A stretch of DNA of 64,000 bases from Bifidobacterium choerinum (GTDB lineage: Bacteria; Actinomycetota; Actinomycetes; Actinomycetales; Bifidobacteriaceae), in the NCBI RefSeq assembly GCF_000741135.1, contig NZ_JGYU01000003.1, positions 93,192 to 157,191 of the forward strand, written 5' to 3'. Below the pieces are notes generated by a model. It had not been told where the DNA came from, did no database searches, and worked only from the letters and a program-made list of their open reading frames with translations. Made by a program: the position numbers and the translations under genes. Within the stretch, counting starts at the first letter, position 1. Each line of letters begins with the position of its first letter. Below, piece by piece: positions 38,115 to 47,002 of the stretch.

Positions 38115-38300
38115 TTACTTCGAGCCTTTGTCGGTGCGGTAGAAGCCGCTGCCCTTGAAGGTGATCGGGACGGCCGAATACACCTTGTGGACGGTCGGCT
38201 CGCCGCACTTGGGGCAGACGGTGATCGGTTCGTCGTCGAAGGACTGGTGTTCGGTGAAGTCGTAGCCGCAGTTCTTGCAGCGGTAATGGTAGACGGGCAT
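38115..38300 (-). CDS. FmdB-family zinc-ribbon protein
   Basis: A 61-residue zinc ribbon: YHYRCKNCGYDF and CPKCGEP supply four Cys (8, 11, 29, 32), followed by a C-terminal GFYRTDKGSK tail typical of FmdB-family regulators. Its molecular role is unsettled in the family; the actinobacterial homologue beside 5-FCL (Rv0991c in Mycobacterium tuberculosis) has been linked to protein quality control. ATG 38300 is preceded by aaggagc. The 5-FCL gene lies upstream on the same strand, conserving that gene order. Confidence 0.85.
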   Translation of the reverse strand: MPVYHYRCKNCGYDFTEHQSFDDEPITVCPKCGEPTVHKVYSAVPITFKGSGFYRTDKGSK

Positions 38301-38547
38301 GATGCTCCTTTCGGGTGGGCGCGTTCGCGCGAGCGCATACTTGTTCTAATCCCCAGAGACTACTCACATGTGTGCATGAGCGGCTACGGTCATCCACCGT
38401 GGGCGTAGGCCGTCGGCGATGTGGTCGCGGTGCGGTCGCGCCGTGACGGCGCCGCGGTCTGGGCATCGTCGCATGCGCGTCGTCGGATCGCGAAGATCAT
38501 GCGGCGGCGGCCGGATGGTTGCGGCGGTCACTGGGTGACTGCCGCAG

Positions 38548-39198
38548 TCACTGGATGAAGACGAGATGTTGCGGCGTGAGCACGGCGTCGACCGGCATGT
38601 CGTGCGGCTGCGTCGGCAGCGGCGTGACGACGAATTCGCAGCTCCAGCACATCGCGATGCGCGGCGCGGCGGGACGTGCGTATTCGAGCGCGTGGTCGTA
38701 CCATCCGGCGCCGCGTCCGAGTCGGCCGCCGCCGTGGTCGACGGCGAGCGCCGGCAGCACGATGATGTCGGCGTCGGCGAGCGCCTCGGCCGGCAGCGTC
38801 CCGGTGTCGGGCTCGTCGGGACGCGGCATATGCCCGTCGCCGGCGGCATGTTCGTGGTGCAGCGCGGTGACCTCGTCGGGCGACGTCAGCCGGGACCAGC
38901 CGATCTCCCTGCCCGAACCGAGCCGCGGCACGAGCAGTTCGATGCCGCGCGACGCCGCCTCGTTGAGGATCGGCAATGTGCTGATCTCGGTGCCCATCGA
39001 CACATGGCAGGCCATCGTCAGCGGCGTCGTGCGCGGTTTGGAGAACAGCGGAAGCGCGAACAGCGAGGCGGCGCAGCGTTCGCCGGCGGCGGCGCGTTCG
39101 GCGTCCGTCGTGTGGCGGCGCTGCGCGAGCAGCTCATGGCGGAGCTCGCGTTTGCGTGCATCGATCGGCGGGTTCGGATTCGGCTGGTTCGTAGACAT
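38548..39198 (-). CDS. 5-formyltetrahydrofolate cyclo-ligase
   Basis: A 216-residue 5-FCL/MTHFS-family enzyme that converts 5-formyl-THF to 5,10-methenyl-THF with ATP, salvaging folate in the cytosol. Visible features are the basic start ARKRELRHELLAQRR, HVSMGTEISTLPI and the ATP/Mg motif GRLGRGAGWYDHAL. The ATG at 39198 is chosen because it gives the family-standard N-terminus; longer upstream readings are repetitive and unlike any protein. It is adjacent to the FmdB gene as in mycobacteria; galU and the glp/moeA gene that usually follow are absent here. Confidence 0.88.
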   Translation of the reverse strand: MSTNQPNPNPPIDARKRELRHELLAQRRHTTDAERAAAGERCAASLFALPLFSKPRTTPLTMACHVSMGTEISTLPILNEAASRGIELLVPRLGSGREIGWSRLTSPDEVTALHHEHAAGDGHMPRPDEPDTGTLPAEALADADIIVLPALAVDHGGGRLGRGAGWYDHALEYARPAAPRIAMCWSCEFVVTPLPTQPHDMPVDAVLTPQHLVFIQ

Positions 39199-39538
39199 GG
39201 TCACGGTTCTACCACGCCGCGGCCTCGGCGGCGCTGCGCCGACCGCGGGATGGGACGGCGTGCGGATCTGCACATGCTTGCATACGGTCTTGGATGGACG
39301 GCGCGCGGTTGCGCGATGGCCCACGGGACGCGTATGACTGCATATGGATCGCGCGCGTGGTCGCGTTGCGTATGGGCTGCATGTGGATTGTGCGCGGGAT
39401 GCGTCTGACCGCATGCGAGCTGCCCATGGTTTCGGCGGGATGCATATGATCCGGGCATGGAGATCGTCATGTGCCGTGCGGGCCGTGCGTGGGCTGCATG
39501 CAGACGGCGTGCGCGCCGCTGCGTGCAACAATGGGGGC
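39199..39538. other. gene-free 340-base gap with degenerate GCGTATG/GCATATG motifs
   Basis: The gap lies between divergent 5-FCL and RimJ-like genes. It holds loosely repeated blocks (gcgtatg at 39330 and 39368, gcgtctg at 39401, with gcatatgg/gcatgtgg partners) vaguely like family B repeats but without a fixed period. No coding signal was found. In other actinobacteria galU and a gephyrin-like gene occupy this place. Confidence 0.5.
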
Positions 39539-40222
39539 GTGACGATTTTGCGAACCCTGCGCGACCGGATGCGACGCGACGACCCGAACGCCTTCCATAC
39601 GCCGCTGACGCTGCTCGCGCCCGCGGATGCGCCGGCGATCCGTCTGCGCACGATGACGGCGGCCGACGAGGACGAATGGGATCAGGTGCGCATACGCAAC
39701 GCGGCATGGCTCGAACCGTGGGATTCCAACGACCCCGAGCGTCATCGCTCGGTCACGTTCCCGCAATGGATACATATGCAGCGGCGTGACGAACGCTCGG
39801 GGTCGGCGATCGTCTTCGTCATCGAATACGACGGCCGCATCGTCGGGCAGATCTCGCTCGGCGCGGTCATGTTCGGGGCGATGCGCAGCGGCATCATCGG
39901 CTATTGGATCGATCAGGATTACGCTGGCAGGGGATTCACGCCGCTCGCCGTGACGATGCTCGCCGACTGGGCGATGCTCGATCCGGACGGACCGCGGCTG
40001 CATCGCGTGGAGATCGACCTCGTGCCGCAGAACGAGCGTTCGCGGCGCGTCGTGCAGAAGATCGGTGCGAAATATGAGGGAATCCGACGAAAATATATGT
40101 ACATTAATGGGCACTGGCGCGACCACGAATCGTACAGCCTGCTCGCCGAGGACGCCCCCGACGGCTTCACCCGCCGTCTGATTGGCGACACGCCCGGCGA
40201 ACGCGTTTCCTCATTGTCCTAA
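39539..40222 (+). CDS. rimJ: RimJ/RimL-type GNAT N-acetyltransferase
   Basis: A 227-residue GNAT enzyme of the RimJ branch, which acetylates N-terminal amines of proteins using acetyl-CoA; the natural target here is unknown. Domain signs are TPLTLLAPADAPAIRLRTM at the start, VGQISLGAV, GYWIDQDYAGRGFTPLAV (the acetyl-CoA pyrophosphate loop) and LVPQNERSRRVVQKIGAKYEG. The GTG at 39539 lies just after gggg and gives the standard length; in-frame upstream codons run through repetitive sequence and are rejected. Its order with 5-FCL before and a SepX/GlpR-like gene after matches mycobacteria. Confidence 0.87.
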   Translation: MTILRTLRDRMRRDDPNAFHTPLTLLAPADAPAIRLRTMTAADEDEWDQVRIRNAAWLEPWDSNDPERHRSVTFPQWIHMQRRDERSGSAIVFVIEYDGRIVGQISLGAVMFGAMRSGIIGYWIDQDYAGRGFTPLAVTMLADWAMLDPDGPRLHRVEIDLVPQNERSRRVVQKIGAKYEGIRRKYMYINGHWRDHESYSLLAEDAPDGFTRRLIGDTPGERVSSLS

Positions 40223-40243
40223 ATTCTTTTATTCTTAGGAACT

Positions 40244-41485
40244 ATGGGTTACGAATCACTGAGCACGATCGTGGTCTTGGTGATGGTCGGAATCATCATG
40301 GCGATATGGCTGCCACGCAAGACGGTCGACGGCATGAAAACAGTGATGAAGCATCGTTCGGACCGATACTCCACTTCGCTGCATCTGGTGGATGAGCAAA
40401 GCGGCACGACGTTCAACGATGTCGATTCGCCGAAGACGAAAGGGGCGATAATGCCAGCGACGCAGAAGGAACACGGTGCGTACCGCGAATACCGCGAGTA
40501 TGTGGCCAACGTACGTAAGCTTCGCCGTGCCGCCGCGCATCGCCGCAAGCTGATCGCCGGCGCGCTGCTCACCGCGACCGTCGTCGTCCTCGTCCTCGCC
40601 TTCGTGCTGCACTTCAGCCCGTGGTACACGCTCATCCCGGCGGGACTGCTCGCGCTCGTCTGCGGCCTCGGCATCCACGCGTCCAAGCAGGCGCGCGCAT
40701 GGGAGGCGAAGGTCGCCGCGAAGGAACAGGAGCATCGTCGCAGGCAGCGGATGCGCCCGAAGGTCGTCAAGCGTCAGGCCGACGCGGCCGTCGCCGCCGC
40801 ACAGTCCCCGTCGACGCACGCCGACGCGGCGCAGCAGGCGCCCGAGGAGACGCGCACCGACGTCATGGAACAGCGTGAGATTCGCCGAGCGCTGCATCAG
40901 GCGCGCGTCGAGCAGGCGCAGGCGCTCGCGCGCCGTCAGGCCGCGCAGCAAGAGACGGCCGAGCCGCAGCCGGGGGAGGCTGCAGAGCAGATCGAGGCGG
41001 CCGCGTCCGGCGAGGACGAGCGTGTGCACGCACAGCTCGTCGTACGCGAGGAGGCGAACGCCTATCCGCCGGACGAGACGAACGAACTGTCCGAGATCTC
41101 GCCGGCGTCCGCCGTCGACGCCTTCGACATGGCGATCAACCAGGATCTGATCTCCTTCTCGCTCGGTGCGCCGCGCAACGGCGTCGACCATCCGCAGCAG
41201 GCTCCCGAAAGCCGTGAGATCAAGTCGACGAAGCAGGTCGCGAAGGCCGAGCCGAAGGCAGTCGCCGACGACTCCGCCGCAGCGGATGCATCCGGTGACG
41301 CGCCTGCGGACGCCGAATCCTCCGCGGACGATACGCCGAACGCGGAGACCGCCGCTCCGTCGCCGATCAACGATTCCGTCGCGTTCCACGAGAGCGAACG
41401 GAACGCCGCTGTCGAGGCGCCCGACGAGACGAGCGATTCGCTCGGAACGAACCTCGAATCGATTCTCGCGCGCCGCGGCAACTGA
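40244..41485 (+). CDS. SepX/GlpR-like membrane protein
   Basis: A 413-residue protein. An N-terminal helix (about residues 5-24, LSTIVVLVMVGIIMAIWLP) is followed by a short cytoplasmic stretch and two more helices (about 108-145). A long acidic, Ala/Glu/Gln-rich tail follows, ending LGTNLESILARRGN. The layout and its place directly after the RimJ-like gene match the actinobacterial divisome protein called SepX in Streptomyces and GlpR in Corynebacterium, which binds FtsZ or the gephyrin-like Glp. The identification is by synteny and architecture rather than motif. Glp itself is not encoded here. The ATG follows aggaact, and a strong terminator lies at 41535. Confidence 0.68.
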   Translation: MGYESLSTIVVLVMVGIIMAIWLPRKTVDGMKTVMKHRSDRYSTSLHLVDEQSGTTFNDVDSPKTKGAIMPATQKEHGAYREYREYVANVRKLRRAAAHRRKLIAGALLTATVVVLVLAFVLHFSPWYTLIPAGLLALVCGLGIHASKQARAWEAKVAAKEQEHRRRQRMRPKVVKRQADAAVAAAQSPSTHADAAQQAPEETRTDVMEQREIRRALHQARVEQAQALARRQAAQQETAEPQPGEAAEQIEAAASGEDERVHAQLVVREEANAYPPDETNELSEISPASAVDAFDMAINQDLISFSLGAPRNGVDHPQQAPESREIKSTKQVAKAEPKAVADDSAAADASGDAPADAESSADDTPNAETAAPSPINDSVAFHESERNAAVEAPDETSDSLGTNLESILARRGN

Positions 41486-41534
41486 CCATCGCCGTCGCAG
41501 GGCGTTTCCGCTCCGCGACATGCCACGTTTTGAG

Positions 41535-41566
41535 ACGCCGACCGATTCTTTCGGTCGGCGTTTTTC
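41535..41566 (+). terminator. terminator after the SepX/GlpR-like gene
   Basis: ACGCCGACCGA (41535-41545) and TCGGTCGGCGT (41551-41561) form an 11-bp stem with a five-base loop, followed by a run of T. Confidence 0.88.
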
Positions 41567-41595
41567 GTTGATTCGCAACGTTTTCTCTCACAGCG

Positions 41596-41637
41596 TTAGC
41601 ACTCGAGTTGGCAGAGTGCTACCGGTCGCGCTAGGAT
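41596..41637 (+). promoter_or_regulatory. CIRCE operator and promoter of groES
   Basis: TTAGCACTC (41596-41604), a 9-base spacer and GAGTGCTAC (41614-41622) form the HrcA-bound CIRCE element with one mismatch. A promoter overlaps it: TTGGCA (41608-41613) inside the spacer, 18 bases, then TAGGAT (41632-41637). HrcA binding would therefore block the promoter directly. Confidence 0.9.
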
Positions 41638-41757
41638 AGGCAACTAGCGCGACGGAAAGGGTGCGGCAAGTGAATCGTCAGCCGCCTGACGTATTCGTTC
41701 CCGAGCGAAACCGTAACGATTGTTCGCATGCAGCAATGCAGAAAGAGGAGGTACGTC

Positions 41758-42051
41758 GTGTCGTTCCCACTCATTCCACTGGAAGACAAGATCATCGTCA
41801 AGCAGGCTGAGGCCGAGACGCAGACCGCTTCGGGCCTGTTCATCCCGGACAACGCCAAGGAGAAGCCGCAGCAGGGCGAAGTCCTCGCCGTCGGCCCGGG
41901 CCGCCGCGATGAGAAGGGAGAGCGCATCCCGATGGATGTCAAGGTCGGCGACAAGATCCTGTACTCGAAGTACGGCGGTACCGAAGTGCACTACCAGGGT
42001 GAGGACTACCTCATCGTGGCCGCGCGCGACGTGCTCGCGATCCTCGCCTGA
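41758..42051 (+). CDS. groES: co-chaperonin GroES (Hsp10)
   Basis: A 97-residue GroES that caps GroEL. It shows [15 protein letters not shown], the mobile loop [25 protein letters not shown] and the C-terminal [17 protein letters not shown] 41758 has gaggagg nine bases upstream, so longer readings are rejected. It stands alone without groEL, as is common in actinobacteria, and is under a CIRCE element. A 16-bp stem terminator follows the stop. Confidence 0.97.
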   Translation: MSFPLIPLEDKIIVKQAEAETQTASGLFIPDNAKEKPQQGEVLAVGPGRRDEKGERIPMDVKVGDKILYSKYGGTEVHYQGEDYLIVAARDVLAILA

Positions 42052-42090
42052 TTCTCGATTCGGCGCGTGAATCACGCACCACACGTTGAC

Positions 42091-42127
42091 GAAGGCCCCG
42101 CGTGTCATCCCGACACGCGGGGCCTTC
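42091..42127 (+). terminator. terminator after groES
   Basis: GAAGGCCCCGCGTGTC and its perfect complement form a 16-bp stem around atccc; there is little T tail. Confidence 0.8.
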
Positions 42128-42158
42128 GCATATCCGGCGTGCGGGGATGACGTGGCTG

Positions 42159-42420
42159 GCGTATATGCGCGCAGTGTGGGTCGCGGCTGGCGGGCTAAGC
42201 GTCTCGATCTGCGTATGCGTGCGCAGCGTGGGTCGTGATCTGGGCGCAGGCCGCCTCGGTGTGCGTACGCGTGCGCGGTGCGGGACGCTGGCGGGGTGCT
42301 AAGCGTCTCATCCGGCGTATGGGTGCGCAGTGTGCGACGCCGGTGGAGTGTGCTAGGCGTCCTGATCTGCGTGCTGATGCGCAATGCGGGACGCTGTGCA
42401 TGGGTCGCGGAGCGCCTACG
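42159..42420 (-). repeat. family B 52-bp repeat array, locus 1 (minus orientation)
   Basis: Units recur at 42159, 42211, 42263 and 42315 (exactly 52 bases apart), then at 42369. Each contains gcgtatgcgtgcgcagYgtgggtcg or a close variant. The complementary strand matches the 47003 array (gcgtcccgcactgcgtatgc...). The array fills the centre of the 602-base gap between groES and tRNA-Tyr. 42430-42653 holds no gene; it has an AT-richer end near 42590-42650 where a tRNA promoter is expected. Confidence 0.82.
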
Positions 42421-42653
42421 ACCGGAGTGCGGTCTGGCGTCGCGCACGCCGCGGCACGCCTGTGCGTGGGGCGGGAATAGCGGCGGCGGATTGCTGTTGA
42501 CCCGTATGTGCGGCCGGCGGCCGCACGCGAGAAGGCTGTTGCGCCGATGGGTGAAAATCGAGGAACGGCAACGCGACACGCCGAGATTTGCGGAAAGTTA
42601 CCCTCCCGTGGCATACTAGCCAAGTTGCCGGTTGAACCTCAACCGAAAACGAT

Positions 42654-42735
42654 GGCGGATTTCCCAAGCGGTCAAAGGGACCTGACTGTAAATCAGGCGC
42701 TTCGTGCTTCAGTGGTTCGAATCCACTATCCGCCA
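42654..42735 (+). tRNA. tRNA-Tyr (GTA)
   Basis: Acceptor GGCGGAT pairs with ATCCGCC. The anticodon arm CTGACTGTAAATCAG gives anticodon GTA. There is a long variable arm as expected for Tyr and a T arm GTGGTTCGAATCCAC. The encoded 3' end stops at the discriminator A. It is the first of three clustered tRNAs. Confidence 0.95.
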
Positions 42736-42736
42736 C

Positions 42737-42808
<72 letters not shown>

Positions 42809-42812
42809 CTCT

Positions 42813-42886
42813 GGCGGGATAGCTCAGCTGGCTAGAGCGTACGACTCATAATCGTAAGGTCAAGAGTTCGAGTCTCTTTCTCGCTA
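42813..42886 (+). tRNA. tRNA-Met (CAT), elongator type
   Basis: Acceptor GGCGGGA pairs with TCTCGCT through two G-T pairs. The anticodon arm ACGACTCATAATCGT gives CAT. The D and variable regions fit elongator Met rather than initiator; a lysidine-modified Ile tRNA is a less likely alternative. Confidence 0.9.
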
Positions 42887-42938
42887 CTATAAGGGCCGGG
42901 AAACCGGCCCACATATTCGACAACAAGAGGTGAACCAA

Positions 42939-43109
42939 ATGGCAAGCAAGAGCGCAGACATTCGTCCGGGCATCACGCTGGCATGCACCGAGTGCAAAGA
43001 GCGTAACTACATCACGACGAAGAATCGTCGTAACACGCCCGATCGTCTCGAACTGAAGAAGTTCTGCCCGCGCTGCGGCAAGCAGACGCTTCATCGCGAG
43101 ACCCGCTGA
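42939..43109 (+). CDS. rpmG: 50S ribosomal protein L33
   Basis: A 56-residue L33 of the zinc-binding (C+) type, with CTEC in [13 protein letters not shown] and CPRC in [17 protein letters not shown]. The ATG at 42939 follows caagaggtg. It lies 52 bases after tRNA-Met and in front of murB, a gene order common in bifidobacteria and other actinobacteria. A strong terminator follows at 43125. Because it has intact zinc ligands, a zinc-free paralogue might exist elsewhere in the genome. Confidence 0.95.
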   Translation: MASKSADIRPGITLACTECKERNYITTKNRRNTPDRLELKKFCPRCGKQTLHRETR

Positions 43110-43124
43110 GCATAGATTCTTTGC

Positions 43125-43152
43125 AGGAGCCCGACCGAAAGGTCGGGCTCCT
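43125..43152 (+). terminator. terminator after rpmG
   Basis: AGGAGCCCGACC, gaaa loop and GGTCGGGCTCCT form a perfect 12-bp stem followed by TTT. Confidence 0.9.
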
Positions 43153-43336
43153 TTCGTTTTCCGCCGTGCCGCCGTGCATCGTCGCCACGTACGCGCGCCG
43201 CACCGCCACGGCGCTATCGTCGCTGCCGCCTCCGCTGCGTCGCCACGCCAGCCATCCATCGTTCCGTCCGCGCGCAGTCGATATTGTGGCAGCTGAACCC
43301 GGCCCGGCGCCGACGATTTTTGTTACTGTGGAAGCT

Positions 43337-44587
43337 ATGACAACTTTTGCAGAGCTCACCACCATCGGCGTAGGTGGCAATATCGATCATTTCATGGAAC
43401 CGACGACACGCGCGAGCATCATCGAAGAGATCGAACACGCGGACACGCACGGCATCCCCGTGTGCGTCATCGGCGGTGGCTCGAACCTGCTCGCCTCCGA
43501 CGACGACTTCCACGGCCTCGTGCTGCGCGACGCGCGCCGCCTGATCACCGTGCCCGACGAAGCCGACCCGGTCGAGAACGGCGACAACACCGTGCATGTG
43601 ACCGCCGAAGCCGGCTGCAACTGGGACGACCTCGTCGAGTTCTGCGTCGAACGCGGCCTCGAGGGCATCGAGGGGCTCTCCGGCATCCCCGGCAACGTCG
43701 GCGCGAGCGTCGTGCAGAACATCGGCGCCTACGGCCAGGAGGTCGCGACGAGCGTCGAATCGGTCGAGGTGTGGGACCGCGAGGACCGCAAGACGAAGAC
43801 GTTGTCGAACGTCGAAATGCAGTTCGGCTACCGTTCGAGCCTGCTCAAGACAAGCATGTACAAGGCGCCGGGCGTGCCGAACGAGGAATACTATCCGTCG
43901 CCGCGCTACATCGTGTTGTCGGTGACTTTCGCGCTCACGCACACCGAAAGCGGCACCGTCAACTATCCGCAGCTCGCGCAGGCGCTGCACGTCAACCTCT
44001 CCGACCGCATCCCGATCGCCCGTCTGCGCGATGCCGTGCTCGACGTGCGCGCGTCGAAGGCGATGCTCGAGGACGCGACGCGCTACCGTCTGCCCGTCAT
44101 GGTCGACGAGAAGCGGCCGGACGCGGTCGAACGTGCGATTCGCGACCAGCAGCGCTTCGTGACGCGGCACGACGCGCCCGCCGACGTCGTCGACGAGCAT
44201 ATACAGGCGACGGTCGGCGAGAACGAGGACTACAACCGCCACAGCTGCGGCAGCTTCTTCATGAACCCGATCGTCGACTCGACGGTGGCCGCCGCACTGC
44301 CCGACGACTCGCCGAAGTACCCGGCGACGCTGCCCGACGGCTCGACCGGCGTCAAGCTGTCCGCGGCGTGGCTCATCGACCACGCCGGCTTCCACAAGGG
44401 CTACCGCGTGTCGCCGGATGCGCGCGCCGCGCTGTCCGACATGCACACGCTCGCGATCACGAACCGCGGCGGCGCGGCCTGCGACGACATCGTCGCGCTC
44501 GCGTCGGCGATCCGCGACGGCGTGCGCAAGCAGTTCAACGTGACGCTCGTGCCCGAGCCGGTCATGGTCAACACGAGGCTGTCCTGA
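43337..44587 (+). CDS. murB: UDP-N-acetylenolpyruvoylglucosamine reductase
   Basis: A 416-residue FAD enzyme that makes UDP-MurNAc, the second committed step of peptidoglycan synthesis. Motifs are TTIGVGGNI, VIGGGSNLL, GIPGNVGASVVQNIGAYGQEV, FGYRSSL and SCGSFFMNPIV (the catalytic-Ser segment). The C-terminal domain ends VTLVPEPVMVNTRLS. It is longer than the E. coli type, with an insertion at about residues 255-300. The start is ATG 43337 after a weak ggaag; upstream in-frame sequence overlaps the rpmG terminator. A perfect hairpin lies after the stop. Confidence 0.93.
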   Translation: MTTFAELTTIGVGGNIDHFMEPTTRASIIEEIEHADTHGIPVCVIGGGSNLLASDDDFHGLVLRDARRLITVPDEADPVENGDNTVHVTAEAGCNWDDLVEFCVERGLEGIEGLSGIPGNVGASVVQNIGAYGQEVATSVESVEVWDREDRKTKTLSNVEMQFGYRSSLLKTSMYKAPGVPNEEYYPSPRYIVLSVTFALTHTESGTVNYPQLAQALHVNLSDRIPIARLRDAVLDVRASKAMLEDATRYRLPVMVDEKRPDAVERAIRDQQRFVTRHDAPADVVDEHIQATVGENEDYNRHSCGSFFMNPIVDSTVAAALPDDSPKYPATLPDGSTGVKLSAAWLIDHAGFHKGYRVSPDARAALSDMHTLAITNRGGAACDDIVALASAIRDGVRKQFNVTLVPEPVMVNTRLS

Positions 44588-44623
44588 CGGCGATCGCACG
44601 ACGGTCGCACAGAAGACGACCCC

Positions 44624-44661
44624 GATCCGCCGGCCGCACAATCGCGGCCGGCGGATCCTTT
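44624..44661 (+). terminator. terminator after murB
   Basis: GATCCGCCGGCCGC and its complement form a 14-bp perfect stem with a six-base loop and then ctttt. 44662-44865 contains no gene. Confidence 0.88.
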
Positions 44662-44865
44662 TCCCTCACATCGCGCATATCTGCACGGAAAAACACGGGG
44701 ATGCGCGGCGCGCGACGGCGCAATCTTGCTCACAGTGAACGATGCGCCGGGGTACGTCCTACACTTGGGCTGCGTATCTGGCACATCGCCTGTTCGCAGG
44801 TCACGCCAAAAGCTCATGAGCGCCAGCTGCATATAAGAGAGTAAGAACGCGGACCAGGTGGCAAC

Positions 44866-46470
44866 GTGCAGATATTCAGGACGAAATCAGTCGAACAAAC
44901 CATAGCCGAAACGAACGAAACCGGCCATTCACTCAAACGCAGCCTCGGATGGTGGGACCTCGCCGTCATGGGCGTCGCCGTGGCCGTCGGCGCCGGCATC
45001 TTCTCGGTGGGCGCGCAGGCGGCGGCCTTCCACGCCGGCCCCGCCGTCATCATCAGCTTCATCATCGCCGGCATCGTCTGCGGCGCGGCCGTCATGTGCT
45101 ACGCCGAATTCGCGTCGATCATGCCGGTCGCCGGCTCCGCATACACCTTCACCTACGCGACGATCGGCGAGATCATGGCGTGGATCATCGGATGGGACCT
45201 CATCCTCGAGATGCTGATGGCCGGCTCCGTCATCTCCAAATACTGGGGCGTCTACCTCAACGACTTCATGCGGCTGATGGGCCTGAACTGGAATACGAAC
45301 CTCACCTTCGGCTCCTTCCACCTCGATATCGCGCCGATCATCATCGTCGGATTCTTCACGGTGCTGCTCGTCTTCGGCACGAAGATCGGCGCGCGCGTCG
45401 ACGGCGCGATGACGATCCTCAAGATCGCAATCGTCGTCTTCGTCGTCGTCGTCGGCTTCTTCTACGTGAAAGCCGCGAACTACACGCCGTTCGTGCCGCC
45501 GAGCGAACCGGCGGACGTCGTGCGGCACGGCGAGCTCGGCGGCAGCATGGCGCAGCCGCTGTGGCAGTGGCTCACGCACATGCAGCCGACCGTCTACGGA
45601 TGGTCGGGCGTCCTCTCCGGCGCCGCGCTCGTGTTCTTCGCTTTCATCGGATTCGACGTCGTCGCCACCGCCTCCGAGGAGACGAAGAACCCGAAGCGCA
45701 ACGTGCCGCTCGGCATCGGCGTCGGCATGCTGCTCGTCATCGTCATGTACGTGCTCGTCGCGATCGTCACGACCGGCATGGTCTCCTACAAGAAGCTCGC
45801 GCAGGTCGACAGCCCGTCGCTCGCGACCGCGTTCGAACTCGTCGGCGCCGACTGGGCGGCCAAGATCATCAGCTTCGCGATCGTGCTCGGACTCGCGACC
45901 GTCGTCATGGTGCTGCTGCTCGGCCTGACGCGCGTCGTCTTCGCGATGAGCCGCGACGGCCTGCTGCCGCGCGGCATCTCGCGCACCGGCAAACACGGCA
46001 CGCCGGCGAGGCTGCAGATCGTCGTCGGCGTCGTCGTCGCGCTCGTCGCCGCCTGCTTCAACATCGACGTATTGTCCGACATGGTGAACATCGGCACACT
46101 CTCGGCGTTCACGCTCGTCGCGCTCGCGATCCCGATCATGCGCAAGAAGCGCCCCGACCTGCCGCGCACCTTCCGCATCCCCGGCAACCCGTGGGTGCCG
46201 ATCCTCGTCGCGCTCGCGAACTTCTGGCTCATGCTCAACCTGACCGTGCTCACGTGGATTCGCTTCCTCGTGTGGCTCGTCGTCGGCTTCGCCATCTACT
46301 TCTCCTACAGCTACAACCATGCGCGGCTCGGCACCGGCGAGCTCGACGCCGAACTCGAGCGGTTCGACAAGGAGCAGCGCATCAGCCAGCTCAAGGAGAC
46401 GGCGCGCGAGACGGCCGAAGCGAAGGCGAAGGCCGCCGCGAAGGACGAACGCCGGCGCGAGGAACGCTGA
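44866..46470 (+). CDS. APC-superfamily amino-acid permease (CAT/YfnA-like)
   Basis: A 534-residue transporter with about 12-14 helices. Family motifs are KRSLGWWDLAVMGVAVAVGAGIF, YAEFASIMPVAGSAYTF, FFAFIGFDVVATASEETKNPKR and the late RKKRPDLPRTFRIPG before the last helices, which place it in the cationic amino-acid transporter branch. A charged Lys/Glu/Arg-rich C-terminal tail of about 50 residues lies in the cytoplasm. The substrate is not readable. The start is GTG 44866, with agg upstream. It is a single gene between murB and the ferredoxin gene. Confidence 0.87.
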   Translation: MQIFRTKSVEQTIAETNETGHSLKRSLGWWDLAVMGVAVAVGAGIFSVGAQAAAFHAGPAVIISFIIAGIVCGAAVMCYAEFASIMPVAGSAYTFTYATIGEIMAWIIGWDLILEMLMAGSVISKYWGVYLNDFMRLMGLNWNTNLTFGSFHLDIAPIIIVGFFTVLLVFGTKIGARVDGAMTILKIAIVVFVVVVGFFYVKAANYTPFVPPSEPADVVRHGELGGSMAQPLWQWLTHMQPTVYGWSGVLSGAALVFFAFIGFDVVATASEETKNPKRNVPLGIGVGMLLVIVMYVLVAIVTTGMVSYKKLAQVDSPSLATAFELVGADWAAKIISFAIVLGLATVVMVLLLGLTRVVFAMSRDGLLPRGISRTGKHGTPARLQIVVGVVVALVAACFNIDVLSDMVNIGTLSAFTLVALAIPIMRKKRPDLPRTFRIPGNPWVPILVALANFWLMLNLTVLTWIRFLVWLVVGFAIYFSYSYNHARLGTGELDAELERFDKEQRISQLKETARETAEAKAKAAAKDERRREER

Positions 46471-46554
46471 CTCGACGCCGCATCGCCGCGCGCGTCGACT
46501 TTGCTCGGCGGCGGGCGCGCGGTAGTCTGGAACGGAGTCTTAAGGAGGACACAG

Positions 46555-46878
46555 ATGGCCTATGTGATTGCCCAGCCCTGCGTGGACGTCAAGGACAAGG
46601 CATGCGTCGACGAATGCCCGGTCGACTGCATCTACGAAGGCAAGCGTTCGCTGTACATCAACCCGAACGAGTGCGTCGACTGCGGCGCCTGCGAGCCGGT
46701 CTGCCCGACCGAGGCGATCTTCTACGAGGACGATCTGCCGCCGCAGTGGGAGTGGTACAAGGACGCGGCGATCGAATTCTTCGCCGAAGTCGGCGACCTC
46801 GGCGGCGCACAGGCCGCCGGCCCGATCGGCAAGGACCCGAAGCGCGTCGCCGAACTGCCGCCGCAGAACGGCGCGTGA
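46555..46878 (+). CDS. 7Fe/4Fe-type ferredoxin (FdxA/FdxC-like)
   Basis: A 107-residue ferredoxin. The first cluster region has Cys in CVDVKDKACVDECPVDCIYEG and the second in CVDCGACEPVCP, the spacing of actinobacterial 3Fe-4S/4Fe-4S ferredoxins. FYEDDLPPQWEWY follows as in the family. It is an electron carrier in the cytosol. ATG 46555 follows aaggagg, eight bases upstream. In mycobacteria this gene is followed directly by dapC; here a family B repeat array has opened that interval to 492 bases. Confidence 0.92.
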   Translation: MAYVIAQPCVDVKDKACVDECPVDCIYEGKRSLYINPNECVDCGACEPVCPTEAIFYEDDLPPQWEWYKDAAIEFFAEVGDLGGAQAAGPIGKDPKRVAELPPQNGA

Positions 46879-46938
46879 CCGCCACGTGATCGCCACGTGA
46901 TTGCCACGTGTGATTGTGTCTGCGCGATCCGCGTCGGA

Positions 46939-46979
46939 ATGGCCCGTGCATGCCCCTATCCGGGGTGTGCACGGGCCAT
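46939..46979 (+). terminator. terminator after the ferredoxin gene
   Basis: GGCCCGTGCA pairs with TGCACGGGCC and an inner CCCC with GGGG around a short loop. No T run follows. Confidence 0.7.
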
Positions 46980-47002
46980 CCGCGTTGTTCCGTGCACTGT
47001 GC

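Noticed and set aside
41728..41757. Upstream start of groES giving [11 protein letters not shown]
   Set aside because: The strong gaggagg site lies within it; GTG 41758 gives the canonical GroES N-terminus.
42416..42736. Minus-strand frame giving MADSGFEPLKHEAPDLQSG...
   Set aside because: This peptide is the well-known false translation of the tRNA-Tyr complement.
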